Source: JAKLFA01 sp964450385 (lineage in GTDB: Bacteria > Omnitrophota > Gorgyraeia > Zapsychrales > JANLHA01). Taken from it: DNA of 32,823 bases. Shown here piece after piece: positions 1 through 8,037 of this stretch. How positions within the stretch are numbered: the first letter of the stretch is position 1; the number at the start of each line of letters is the position of its first letter. The stretch spans positions 1 to 32,823 of the forward strand of contig CAYVEC010000018.1 of assembly GCA_964450385.1 (NCBI GenBank), read 5' to 3'. The notes below the pieces were generated by a model. It saw only the letters and a list, made by a program, of their open reading frames with translations. It was not told the origin of the DNA and did not search any database. The position numbers were made by a program, and so were the translations under genes.

Positions 1-1381
1 GCCCGGGCCTCGACCCACCGGCGATTCCGTAAAAAAATCATGGCCCGGTCAAACAGGGCCTCAGTCTGATCCGGATTCACCCGGAGCCATTCCCCATATA
101 ATTCAAGGGCCCGCCGGTCGAACCGATCAAACAGGGCCTGCTTCGCCGCTGCCTCACGGGCAATATCCAGATCCCCGGCTGACCATTTCAGCGCCTCCTG
201 ATACGCCCGAACCGACCGATCATACCATCCGAGCCATCCATAGACCCTCGCCTGCTCGCGATATAATTCCGTATCGTCCGGCAGGTCACGGATCAATGCC
301 TCATAAACCTCAACGGCCTCAGCATGGCGGCCGGACCAGCTCAACGTCCGGGCCTGCCACCGCCGGATGTCACGATCGCCTGGAACCCGGGTCAGGGCCT
401 CGCGACAAAAAGCCGCGGCCTCAGCGTGACGATCCGATTCAACAAAGGCCTCGATCTTCTGAAGCGCTAAGACCCGATATTCATCAGATCCGATCTCGGC
501 TTCAGCAAGAATCCGCCCAGCCTCATCCGTCCGCCCACTCCTAGACAAGGCCTTCACCAATTCAGACCGCACTTCTGGCCGATCAGGATCGGCATCATAA
601 AGTTTCTGTAACATCACGCGGGCCTCGTCATAACGGCCGAGATTGTTCAAGCTCTGCGCCTGGCCCAAGAACGCTGCGGCCTCCTCGGTTCGATCACCCA
701 GAGGATCCCCCTCAGAATGTGCCGGATACGCTTCAACAGCCTCGGCATCCCGGCCCGCATACCTCAAGGCGTCCGCCATGTGACGGGCCGCACGCTGATT
801 GTCGGGTTCGACCGCAAGCACGGCGTGATATTCCTCAACAGCTTCAGCAAATCGCTGATCCCATGCAAAGACATCCCCGCGCAACTCTCGCGCCCGAACA
901 TCATCAGGATGGCGCTCAAGAAAGAGCCCAAGATACTCGGCAGCCGCCTGATACTCTCCCTGCCAGGCGAGGACCTCGGCATATTTCCGCAAAATAACCG
1001 TATCCTGTCGTTCAACCCAAAGCTCACGATAGACCGCCGCGGCACGGGGAAAATCCTGTTCCGCATAATAACGGTCTCCGAGCATCTCTCGGAGAGTCCG
1101 ATCAGCAGTGCCCTGGCGTGCCAGGCCCTCGAGCAGGCGTTGAACGGCCTGCGGACGATCGAGGCGCTCATAGACCCCGAGCAACAAACGCGCCGCCCGG
1201 AGATCGCCGCCGGACCGGGCGTGGGCCCCAACCAAGTAGGCGACCGCGAGCGCGTCACGCCCCTCGCGGCATACCTCTCGCCGACAGCCAATAATTTTTC
1301 ATATTTTTGAGTGACATGGAAGACAGCGGTCGTCAGAACAACAACAGACACCGCGAGGATCCAGGGGATCATTTTACGCAT
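1..1381 (-). CDS. TPR-repeat protein, partial, with apparent frameshift
   Basis: The gene runs off the left edge, so its C-terminus is missing. The first 41 codons, from ATG at 1379-1381, encode a short basic stretch and a membrane segment or signal anchor (IPWILAVSVVVLTTAVF). After about 1263 that frame turns to nonsense, while the neighbouring frame is open from there to position 1 and encodes about 420 residues of tetratricopeptide repeats. The roughly 34-residue units show the A/G/Y/P spacing of TPRs, with helices such as WQGEYQAAAEYLGLF and WSGRHAEAVEVYEAL. Adding one C to the run of four C at 1260-1263 joins the two parts smoothly (GERYAARGRDALAVAYL). The TPR frame alone has an in-frame stop just upstream and no good start. 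This is either an assembly error in a homopolymer or a real disruption. The likely role is a membrane-anchored protein-interaction scaffold on the periplasmic side; no specific function can be read. Confidence 0.75.
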
Positions 1382-1427
1382 CGTTTGCTCTCACCGCAAG
1401 GGGTCATCAAACCACCACGACGAAGGG

Positions 1428-1454
1428 ATTATATCATTGGCGGCTTCAGGTCAA
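1428..1454 (-). promoter_or_regulatory. candidate promoter of the TPR gene
   Basis: On the minus strand a TTGACC hexamer (1449-1454) is followed after 15 bases by a perfect TATAAT (1428-1433), about 47 bases before the ATG of the TPR gene. Both hexamers are close to sigma-70 consensus, but the spacer is two bases shorter than optimal. Confidence 0.4.
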
Positions 1455-1518
1455 TATAAGTTTCTAGCATTTTTAAAGAGGAAGTAGGCTGAAATCCTTC
1501 GTAAAACAAAAAAACGGG

Positions 1519-2577
1519 TCATCGTCTGGTAAAGATCGCGGCCAATCTCGGGTCATGATCAAGAATATTGATCAGCTCCTCAACCCGTTCGGGATCGGAC
1601 AACACCGTATAAAAATCCTCTTTGATCGTTGGGGCGAGCCGGACCGCCTCGATCCACTCTCCGAGATCAAGCGGCTCAGTGCGAAAGGCATCCCAAAATC
1701 CGGTCCGGTCAAAGAGGTCCGTGATCCGCTCCGTCTTCTCCCTTCCCTGGACCTGGCTCACCAGATACGTGGCGATCCCCACCTGCAGCCCGTGAAGACG
1801 CGGCCGAGCGCTCACCATATCCAAGGCATGGCTGATCAGGTGTTCGCTCCCGCTCGCCGGCCGCGACGACCCCGCGATCTCCATCGCGATCCCGTTCAGC
1901 ATCAGGGCCATGGCCAAGAGCCGCACCCCCTCCAGGTCCCGGGTCGAATGGGCGATAAACTGAAAGACCGTTGAGTCGGACAAGAGGGCGGCGAGGTCAT
2001 TCACCTGTGTCCCCGCCTTTTTATGCGCGAGCTTCCAATCCCTCACCGCCGTGAATTTCGAAATCAGGTCCCCGACCCCTGACCACCAGAGCATCACCGG
2101 CGCCTTCATACAGACCTCGGTATCGACCACGACCCCGTACGGCATGGCCGCGGGATAGGATTTTTTTACGCCTTTCAGGGTCAGACTCACCTGGGGCGAG
2201 CAAAAGGAGTCGTTCGACAGGGACGTGGGCATGGCAATATAGGCGGTCCGCGAAAGAAAGGCCACGTACTTCGCCACATCAAGGGCCTTGCCGCCACCTA
2301 AGCCAATGAGCAGGTCCCGTTGACGCGGCAGGGCATGAAACACCTCGTCGGCCACATCAAACCCAGCCTCCGAGATTTCGATCTCCTTTAAGACAACAAT
2401 CCCTTCGGCGCTCAGGGATGAACGGACCCGATCAATGAAGACCCGGTCAAGCTCCCGGTTAACGAAGAGAACGGGATGGCGGAATCCGCCGCGCGCAGCA
2501 TAAACCCCAATGCGGTCCATGGCGCCGGGCTTCATCCGGACCAGGGTCGGGATCGCGATCTGTGTTGTGGTCAGCAT
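1519..2577 (-). CDS. egsA: sn-glycerol-1-phosphate dehydrogenase family (Fe-ADH/DHQS fold)
   Basis: A 352-residue protein of the COG0371 family, which reduces dihydroxyacetone phosphate to sn-glycerol-1-phosphate with NAD(P)H in the cytoplasm. Visible family marks are the dinucleotide loop GLGGGKALD, the segment PTSLSNDSFCSP, the metal-site stretch GVGDLISKFTAVRDWKLAHK, and the two zinc-ligand histidine regions SGSEHLISHALD and RLHGLQVG. The start was placed at ATG 2575-2577 because GGAGGA lies about seven bases upstream; a longer frame to 2619 adds an unlikely Arg/Gly-rich tail. It overlaps the stop of the HAD phosphatase by seven bases, so the two are translationally coupled. In archaea this enzyme makes the lipid backbone; in bacteria AraM-type enzymes serve other lipids or glycerol metabolism. 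No geranylgeranylglyceryl phosphate synthase is in the window, so the product's fate is open. Confidence 0.8.
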   Translation of the reverse strand: MLTTTQIAIPTLVRMKPGAMDRIGVYAARGGFRHPVLFVNRELDRVFIDRVRSSLSAEGIVVLKEIEISEAGFDVADEVFHALPRQRDLLIGLGGGKALDVAKYVAFLSRTAYIAMPTSLSNDSFCSPQVSLTLKGVKKSYPAAMPYGVVVDTEVCMKAPVMLWWSGVGDLISKFTAVRDWKLAHKKAGTQVNDLAALLSDSTVFQFIAHSTRDLEGVRLLAMALMLNGIAMEIAGSSRPASGSEHLISHALDMVSARPRLHGLQVGIATYLVSQVQGREKTERITDLFDRTGFWDAFRTEPLDLGEWIEAVRLAPTIKEDFYTVLSDPERVEELINILDHDPRLAAIFTRR

Positions 2578-3233
2578 CTCTCGTCCTCCGCGATCAGGGC
2601 ATCGGCCACCTCGGACCATCGCTCAAACGGCTGAAAGTCCTCGCCGATCTCCCTTAATTTCACCGCGAGCCAGTTCCGGGCAAAACGCCGCCGCGGGTCC
2701 ACGAGGAGCGCGGCCGGCAGGTCCGGCCGGCCGTCTCCGGCAAAGGCCACGCGGGGAACCCGCGCCAGGGCATCGCGGACCACCGCGACCTTATTGATCC
2801 CGAGATCATGCGAACAAAAAACTGACGCGACCGGGAGTTCCATCAGGAGACCGCGCTCTGGGTCAAACCGGCCGGGATTCGCATGGACAGGGACGTCGAC
2901 ACCGGCCCCATGAAGAATGCGCTGAATATACCAGTCACACCCCGCCGAGGCCACCCAGACCACCCACCCCCGGGCCCGTAAGGCGCCGACGCTCTCGGCG
3001 AGTCGAGGGCACACCTCCATCTCGCGCATGATATCGTTCAAGACCTTTTCGTCGGTCCGGATCTCGGCAAAGATCCTGCGCAAGGCCTCAAAATGCGTGA
3101 TCTCGCCGACCTCATAGCGTTCCCAGTGCCCCGCGGCAAGGATCTCGGGATACCGGCGGCATATAAGATCATAAAAATCATACCGCGTGATCGTCCCGTC
3201 AAAATCAGATACAAGAATGGATCGCTCGCGCAC
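2571..3233 (-). CDS. HAD-family phosphatase (MtnX/PSP-like)
   Basis: A 220-residue haloacid dehalogenase-superfamily phosphatase. Motif I is VSDFDGTIT near residue 8, with two Asp as nucleophile and acid/base. Motif II is the Ser in WVASAGCDWYI, and motif IV is AFAGDGRPDLPAA with the metal-binding acidic residues. The alpha-helical cap between motifs I and II is the type seen in phosphoserine phosphatase and in MtnX (2-hydroxy-3-keto-5-methylthiopentenyl-1-phosphate phosphatase). The start is GTG at 3231-3233, preceded by GGGGAG six bases upstream. The stop overlaps the start of the glycerol-1-phosphate dehydrogenase, suggesting that the phosphatase acts on the same metabolite or in the same pathway. 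This is inferred from coupling only; the substrate cannot be read from sequence. Confidence 0.75.
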   Translation of the reverse strand: MRERSILVSDFDGTITRYDFYDLICRRYPEILAAGHWERYEVGEITHFEALRRIFAEIRTDEKVLNDIMREMEVCPRLAESVGALRARGWVVWVASAGCDWYIQRILHGAGVDVPVHANPGRFDPERGLLMELPVASVFCSHDLGINKVAVVRDALARVPRVAFAGDGRPDLPAALLVDPRRRFARNWLAVKLREIGEDFQPFERWSEVADALIAEDERC

Positions 3234-3320
3234 GCTTCGCTCCCCTATAGTATTTGAATAAATAAAATCTCTATCTTTTTGTCGACCCGCGCCCCCGAAC
3301 CTTACCCAGGGCCGCCGGTG

Positions 3321-4292
3321 CTATTCTCCCGCGATGGTACGGCCTACGGCATGCACCATCTGCGTGACGCAGCCCCGGCAGCAGGCCGCGTCTTCCTGAA
3401 GACAAATCTTATCGGGATAGATCTGATAAAGCCGGCGGTACTTTGTCGCCGTGATATTCGGCATAAGCACATTCGCCCCGCATCGAAGCGCCTTCTGTCG
3501 TCCCAGGGCGTCGATCGTCCCGACCGCGGTCGTTGCCGGGATATTGGTTGTGCGGGTCACGATCCGCGTCAGGGCAACGGTCTTGAGGACCGTCTCGAGT
3601 TTCCCCGTCGGGCTCGAGGCGAGCGGGGTGTGCGGATGCGCAATGAACGGGCCCACCCCGATCATATCAAGGTCCAACTCCTTGAACAGTAAAATATCGT
3701 CAGCGATGCTTTCCTCGGTCTGGCCCGGAAGCCCGAGCATGATACCGGAGCCCGCCTCATATCCCAACTCTTTCAACCACCGCAGACACTGGATCCTCTT
3801 GTCAAACGAATCACCAAATTTCAAGGCGTCGTACAGCCTCCGGTCCGAAGTCTCAAAACGAAGCAGATACCGGTCGGCCCCGGCCTCGCGCAGGGCCTGG
3901 TACTCCTCACGCGACCGCTCGCCGATCGAGAGCGTGACGATAAGCTCGAGCTTTTTGATCCGTTCAACCATCCGGCAGAGGTCCGGAATCGTGTACCACG
4001 GATCCTCGCCGGATTGAAGCACGACCGTCGGGATCCCGAGCTGCCGGGCCTTCTTGGCATGCTCGAGGATCTCGGGATAATCCATGCGGTACCTCTCGAT
4101 ATGCGCGTTCTCGGCCCGAAGCCCGCAATAGGCGCACCGGCGGTGACAATAATTTGAGAATTCAATGATCCCGCGGAGATGGACCTCGTCACCGACGCAC
4201 TCATGGCGGACCCGGTCCGCTTCCTCAAATAACCGGGCGACCATGTTTTTGTCCTTCTCTTTCAAATGTCTGATCAACTGCTCACGATCCAT
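3321..4292 (-). CDS. hydE: [FeFe] hydrogenase maturase HydE (radical SAM)
   Basis: A 323-residue radical SAM enzyme that, with HydG and HydF, builds the diiron subcluster of the [FeFe] hydrogenase active site. The [4Fe-4S]/SAM motif is C49-x3-C53-x2-C56 in the HydE-typical context SNYCHRRCAYCGLR. The C-terminus carries C297, C305 and C308, the same 8/3 spacing as the accessory cluster site of Thermotoga maritima HydE. Typical HydE segments follow, such as GVGPFIAHPHTPLA and the TTAVGTIDALGRQKAL stretch. The start MDREQL (ATG 4290-4292) was preferred over the longer frame to 4364 because it matches family length; it overlaps the upstream radical SAM gene by 11 bases, so the two are coupled. 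PylB-like relatives are an alternative but lack this C-terminal Cys set and hydrogenase context. Confidence 0.93.
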   Translation of the reverse strand: MDREQLIRHLKEKDKNMVARLFEEADRVRHECVGDEVHLRGIIEFSNYCHRRCAYCGLRAENAHIERYRMDYPEILEHAKKARQLGIPTVVLQSGEDPWYTIPDLCRMVERIKKLELIVTLSIGERSREEYQALREAGADRYLLRFETSDRRLYDALKFGDSFDKRIQCLRWLKELGYEAGSGIMLGLPGQTEESIADDILLFKELDLDMIGVGPFIAHPHTPLASSPTGKLETVLKTVALTRIVTRTTNIPATTAVGTIDALGRQKALRCGANVLMPNITATKYRRLYQIYPDKICLQEDAACCRGCVTQMVHAVGRTIAGE

Positions 4293-5286
4293 GGACGCTT
4301 TTGCCCTCCTCTTTCGACATCCTCGTGCCCATTTTATATCGGAGACGCAAGCCGCGGCCTCCACGCAGCTTTCTCCGGATCTCCCCCGAGTAAAAATCCG
4401 CCATCATCGCCGCATCCGCCCCTACCCCTCGGTACCGAGCGGCCGTTTTATCAAACAATTCCGGATCGAACTGTTTCCACGAACAGCTACAGGCCTTCAC
4501 GGGACAGCGTTTAAGATGTCTTTTAAAATGAATTTCTGTATAAACATTGCCGAGTGGCTCATCCTTCGTTTGAAGGCATGGGACCATATCGCCGTTCGGG
4601 AACACGAACGCCACGCTGCAGCCCGCGTCACAAACACCACGATACTTCCGATACAGGGCCACGACCTTGCGATCCAGGCCGAAGGCCTCGATCTCCCTTT
4701 CAGTATAACCACCCGGAAAAACTCTCCCGTCATATCGCCCGAGAAACTGAGTGAACTTGATCTCGATGCCGCGCTCACGAAAAAATGCCCGATAAGATTC
4801 TGCTTCATCGACGAGCGCAGGATAGGCGATGACCGGCGCCGCGATCCGGATCCCCCGCTCGCGACACAAGAAAAAATTCTCGATCACCCTCTCTAGGAGC
4901 CCGGTCCGCTCGAGTTCCTTAATATGAATAGCGGCATTCACATTGTACACCCGGCTCGGATCAACCTGACGGGCGAACTCCGCGACCCGCGGGGACGTCA
5001 GATTCGTATTAAACCCGATATAATGCCGCTCGCTCACGGCCAAGGCCGCCTCAACCATGTTCGGCACCAAGAACGGCTCTCCGCCTCCTGTAAAAAGAAC
5101 GCGAAAGGTCCGACGCGCCGCATCCAGCGAACGCAGGAGGGCCGGGATATCGATCACAGGATTGACCGCGCTCGCCCGGTCTTGTTGCGAATGTGAAAAA
5201 CAATAGATGCAATCGAGATTGCATCGTTCAGTCACCCTCCAATGCAGCCAGGCATCGTATGCAACCTGAGTGTTCAAACCCGTCAT
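4282..5286 (-). CDS. radical SAM/SPASM enzyme, paralogue 1
   Basis: A 334-residue radical SAM protein. The cluster motif C22-x3-C26-x2-C29 (ERCNLDCIYCF) is followed by a GGGEPF SAM-binding loop near residue 67. The C-terminal third holds a compact SPASM-like auxiliary cluster region: CDAGC, then GDMVPC, LGNVY, and CPVKACSC, which could ligate one or more extra iron-sulfur clusters. It is a clear paralogue of the gene just upstream, with only 23 bases between them; the shared N-terminal signature is YDAWLHW.VTE.CNL.C. A strong GGAGG lies six bases before ATG 5286. It overlaps hydE by 11 bases. SPASM enzymes usually modify peptides or proteins, but no substrate peptide gene is visible nearby, so the function is unknown. 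Co-transcription with hydE suggests a role linked to hydrogenase or cofactor maturation; this is inference. Confidence 0.85.
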   Translation of the reverse strand: MTGLNTQVAYDAWLHWRVTERCNLDCIYCFSHSQQDRASAVNPVIDIPALLRSLDAARRTFRVLFTGGGEPFLVPNMVEAALAVSERHYIGFNTNLTSPRVAEFARQVDPSRVYNVNAAIHIKELERTGLLERVIENFFLCRERGIRIAAPVIAYPALVDEAESYRAFFRERGIEIKFTQFLGRYDGRVFPGGYTEREIEAFGLDRKVVALYRKYRGVCDAGCSVAFVFPNGDMVPCLQTKDEPLGNVYTEIHFKRHLKRCPVKACSCSWKQFDPELFDKTAARYRGVGADAAMMADFYSGEIRRKLRGGRGLRLRYKMGTRMSKEEGKSVHGS

Positions 5287-5309
5287 CCCCTGCCTCCCGC
5301 CATGAAATG

Positions 5310-6272
5310 CTAGGCGGCCTTGGCCTTCTGCTGCCGCTTCCGCCTCATGATCCTGAACCGATGATCGACCCGCGCCTGCAAACCTCGTACCATGCCGGCC
5401 GTCGCCGCCTCAGCCTTTTGATACAGCCCCGGGTCGCTGTGCCTCCACGAACAGTTGCACCGTTCGGCCGGACAGACTGTTAAATGCTTTTTAAACCCGA
5501 ATCCCTGATAAACATTCCCTAAGGTCTCATCCATTATCGAAAAACACGGGAACATATCGCCCTTTGAATCCACGAGCGCGACATTACATCCGGCATTACA
5601 CAGACGCGGACGCATCGCATAAAAATTGATGGTCCTTTTATCTAATCGGAACCTCTGGACCTCTTCATCCGTGTAGGCATCGGGGTAGACCTTCTCGTCA
5701 TACCGGCCAATAAAACAAATAAACTTCAACTCGATCCCCTGATCCCCAAAAATTTTTCGATATCGGTCGACAGCGGGCATGAGCGGCGGATAAGCGACGA
5801 CCTTGGCCTCGATTGGGATCTGCCGATCCCGGCACGCCCAGAAGTTCTCGACCACCCGATCGATCAGATGATAGCGCTCGATCTCTTTAAGATGGATCGA
5901 GGCGATGATCCCGAGGACCCGGGCCGGATCAACACGGGCAGCGAGTTCCGCAACCTTAGGCGAGGTCAAATTCGTATGAAAACCAATGACATGCCGCTCG
6001 GTCAAGGCAAGCGATGCCTCAACGATATTAGGGACCGTGAACGGCTCCCCTCCCGTGAACTGAAAACGAAACGTCTGCCCGGCCGCGTCAAGCGACCGCA
6101 TCAGGGCCGAAATATCGATCACCGATCGCGCCTGCCGCCGACGATCGACCCGGCCGTGAGTGAAACAATGCTCACAATTCAGATTGCAATGCTCGGTCAC
6201 CTCCCAGTGCAGCCAGGCATCGTAGGGGATCGCGCCGGTTAACGCTCGTTTGTCGGAGACCTTCTCGGTCAT
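5310..6272 (-). CDS. radical SAM/SPASM enzyme, paralogue 2
   Basis: A 320-residue radical SAM protein with C29-x3-C33-x2-C36 (EHCNLNCEHCF), a GGEPF loop, and the SPASM-like pattern CNAGC, GDMFPC, LGNVY and CPAERCNC. It aligns over its full length with the downstream paralogue, including matching segments such as YDAWLHW and VIDI.AL.RSLDA, and the FHTNLTSPKVAE stretch that is FNTNLTSPRVAE in the partner. The two therefore arose by tandem duplication and have diverged considerably. The C-terminus is basic (RIMRRKRQQKAKAA). GAGG lies five bases before the ATG. It starts 83 bases after the SpoIIE-type phosphatase gene, so it may be read through from the hydrogenase operon or have its own weak promoter in that gap (a TATGAT hexamer is seen at 6302-6307). 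Substrate unknown. Confidence 0.85.
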   Translation of the reverse strand: MTEKVSDKRALTGAIPYDAWLHWEVTEHCNLNCEHCFTHGRVDRRRQARSVIDISALMRSLDAAGQTFRFQFTGGEPFTVPNIVEASLALTERHVIGFHTNLTSPKVAELAARVDPARVLGIIASIHLKEIERYHLIDRVVENFWACRDRQIPIEAKVVAYPPLMPAVDRYRKIFGDQGIELKFICFIGRYDEKVYPDAYTDEEVQRFRLDKRTINFYAMRPRLCNAGCNVALVDSKGDMFPCFSIMDETLGNVYQGFGFKKHLTVCPAERCNCSWRHSDPGLYQKAEAATAGMVRGLQARVDHRFRIMRRKRQQKAKAA

Positions 6273-6355
6273 ACACGCCTCATCAAAGTGGCCTATAGTT
6301 TATCATACGGATGACAGCCGGGACAGGGGGTTCTTGGTGTTCAGCTCCCGTCGGA

Positions 6356-7516
6356 TCAAAAAAGCCGGACCGAGACATCCTTGCGGAGCCCCCGGAGTAT
6401 CTCAGCGAGTTCATTGACAAGCCCCAGGCGGATCGAGATATTCTTCGGCAGGAGTGGATTCTGATAAAAAGGATTGATCGTCCGGCCGACAAAAAAAACG
6501 ATATGGTCGGCATAAAGCATCTCGGCCATGAGCCGGAGGGCCCCGTGGTTCCTAACCTTCTCCCCGGAAGGACTGGGCCGGTTTTTTTTAAGATACTCGA
6601 TGACCCGCGCGAGCGTGATGATCCCCTCGGTCAGGAGATCAACACTGCGCATGCGCCCAATCGGAGGCACATCCTCTGACATCGATTCGAGATCGGTCTC
6701 GATCGGTTCGCCGATATGGCGCGCGACAATGTTCGCGGTCGTGCCACCGCAGACGATCTTTTTTCCGTCAAACCGCATGAACTCGTCCACCACCCGGCCC
6801 TCTTTATCACGATCGATCGGCGGGCCGGTAAACACGATCAATTTTCGCTGCTCACGCGCCTGGACCCCAACGAGCGTCGCGTCATCCCCCACCTCGCCAC
6901 CGTAAAGGGCCTCGACCTCATCAAGCAGGCACGAGACGATCTCCTCCGCCGACATCTCCTTAGCGGTAAGGGCCTCCTCAAGAAACTGGGCGATGTGGTC
7001 CCACCCCCAGCCGAAATTCATCACCTTCCCAAGCCCGGCATAGAGGACCCCATCCGTGGCCAGACCGATAAAGTCACCCTGACGCAATTCGCCATGATAG
7101 GCCACGACCTCCCGGCCGAGGACCCGCTCCGAGCTCTGCGCCGGCTGAACGGCCTTCCCCTCCCGCAATAAAAAGATCGGCGGATTCTCGGAATTGATGA
7201 CCTTAAAATGATTCTTCCGTTCATCGATCTCGAGCACGGTAAAGGTCGCATAGGCCATCTGTCGGGTCTGACAGATCGGCAGGGTACCGAGGACCGTGCG
7301 GATCACCTCCTCGAGCGGCACCTCGTGGGCGAGCATGGTGTTCACGATCCCCGTCGTAAGGGTGGCAAGGATATTCGCCTTGACCCCGCTCCCGAGCCCA
7401 TCCGACAGGACAACGACCGTCTTCCCCCCGCCGCGCGAGATCTTCACCGCGTCCCCCGACAGCTCTTCGCCGTGTTTCTTCAGGCTCTTTTCATAGATGT
7501 CATAAAAAAGCTTCAC
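6356..7516 (-). CDS. SpoIIE/PP2C-type serine phosphatase of hydrogenase operon
   Basis: A 386-residue protein with an N-terminal PP2C/SpoIIE phosphatase domain (about 1-225). The metal-binding motifs are intact: LSDGLGSG near residue 38, the ATDGV motif, and GDDATLVG, so catalysis is expected. The remaining 160 residues form a domain I do not recognise (GGTTANIVARHIGEP and a helical RSVDLLTEGIITLARVIEYL stretch). From memory, proteins with this architecture recur beside group A [FeFe] hydrogenases. The start is GTG at 7514-7516, four bases after the PAS gene's stop. No STAS anti-anti-sigma substrate is encoded nearby, so the target could be a hydrogenase subunit or a distant regulator. It is the last gene of the tight hydC-hydB-hydA block. 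Confidence 0.85.
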   Translation of the reverse strand: MKLFYDIYEKSLKKHGEELSGDAVKISRGGGKTVVVLSDGLGSGVKANILATLTTGIVNTMLAHEVPLEEVIRTVLGTLPICQTRQMAYATFTVLEIDERKNHFKVINSENPPIFLLREGKAVQPAQSSERVLGREVVAYHGELRQGDFIGLATDGVLYAGLGKVMNFGWGWDHIAQFLEEALTAKEMSAEEIVSCLLDEVEALYGGEVGDDATLVGVQAREQRKLIVFTGPPIDRDKEGRVVDEFMRFDGKKIVCGGTTANIVARHIGEPIETDLESMSEDVPPIGRMRSVDLLTEGIITLARVIEYLKKNRPSPSGEKVRNHGALRLMAEMLYADHIVFFVGRTINPFYQNPLLPKNISIRLGLVNELAEILRGLRKDVSVRLF

Positions 7517-7520
7517 CTGG

Positions 7521-8024
7521 TCACGACTCCTGTTTGAGCATGTCGACGAGCTTCAAGACAGCGACCTTGGTCTCAGCAGTCGTCTCTCCGAGCAGCCCGG
7601 CGATCTCCTGCGCGACCTTCATCTGGCGATCCACAACATGATCCACCTGCTCGGCAACGTCGGCCTTGAGTTTCTCGAATTCCTTTTTCTGCTGCCATTC
7701 GTGAGTGACATCGACCATGATACAGGCGATAATCTTCTCGTCCTTGATCGGAAAGATGACCTTCCGGACATGGAGCCCGTACTGGGGATACGTTTTTTCC
7801 TTGGCCTTGATGATAACCCCCTTGTCCCAGGCATACTCAAAGTCCTCGATATCATCGAGGAGCTGGGAGACGTCAAGACCGAGGAGGTCCTGGGCCCGGC
7901 GGCCGAACATCGCGCAGAACGACTGATTCACGACCCGGATCTTAAATTCCAGATCGATGACCATGAGACCGTTGGGGTCATAGTCCCACAAGAGCTCCCA
8001 GAGTGTTTTTTTTGATTCCGCCAT
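7521..8024 (-). CDS. PAS-domain sensor protein of hydrogenase operon
   Basis: A 167-residue cytoplasmic protein. Residues 10-110 form a PAS domain (DYDPNGLMVIDLEFKIRVVN and the following SFCAMFGRRAQDLLG stretch), followed by a PAC-like beta segment (KVIFPIKDEKIIACIMVDVT). A long helical or coiled-coil tail (QQKKEFEKLKADVAEQ through LVDMLKQES) takes the place of a kinase; no histidine-kinase ATPase domain is present. AGGGAG lies six bases before the ATG. It is sandwiched between the Rex fusion (13-nt gap) and the phosphatase (4-nt gap), so it probably senses a small ligand or redox state and signals to the phosphatase through its helix. The partner assignment is inferred from gene order. A Cys in the PAS core (SFCAMF) is the only obvious redox-reactive residue. 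Confidence 0.85.
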   Translation of the reverse strand: MAESKKTLWELLWDYDPNGLMVIDLEFKIRVVNQSFCAMFGRRAQDLLGLDVSQLLDDIEDFEYAWDKGVIIKAKEKTYPQYGLHVRKVIFPIKDEKIIACIMVDVTHEWQQKKEFEKLKADVAEQVDHVVDRQMKVAQEIAGLLGETTAETKVAVLKLVDMLKQES

Positions 8025-8037
8025 CGTCTGCTCCCTG

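Noticed and set aside
717..1310. Plus-strand 197-codon open frame at the left edge
   Set aside because: It is antisense to the TPR repeats, whose minus-strand frame is open throughout and has clear repeat structure.
3321..4292. PylB or biotin synthase-like identity for the hydE gene
   Set aside because: The C-terminal Cys triad spacing, the SNYC..RC.YCGLR context and the hydrogenase neighbourhood favour HydE; there are no pyrrolysine or biotin genes.
5287..6355. A RiPP precursor peptide for the SPASM enzymes
   Set aside because: The 23- and 83-base gaps are too short or lack a start with a ribosome site, and no small Cys- or Gly-rich peptide frame is seen.
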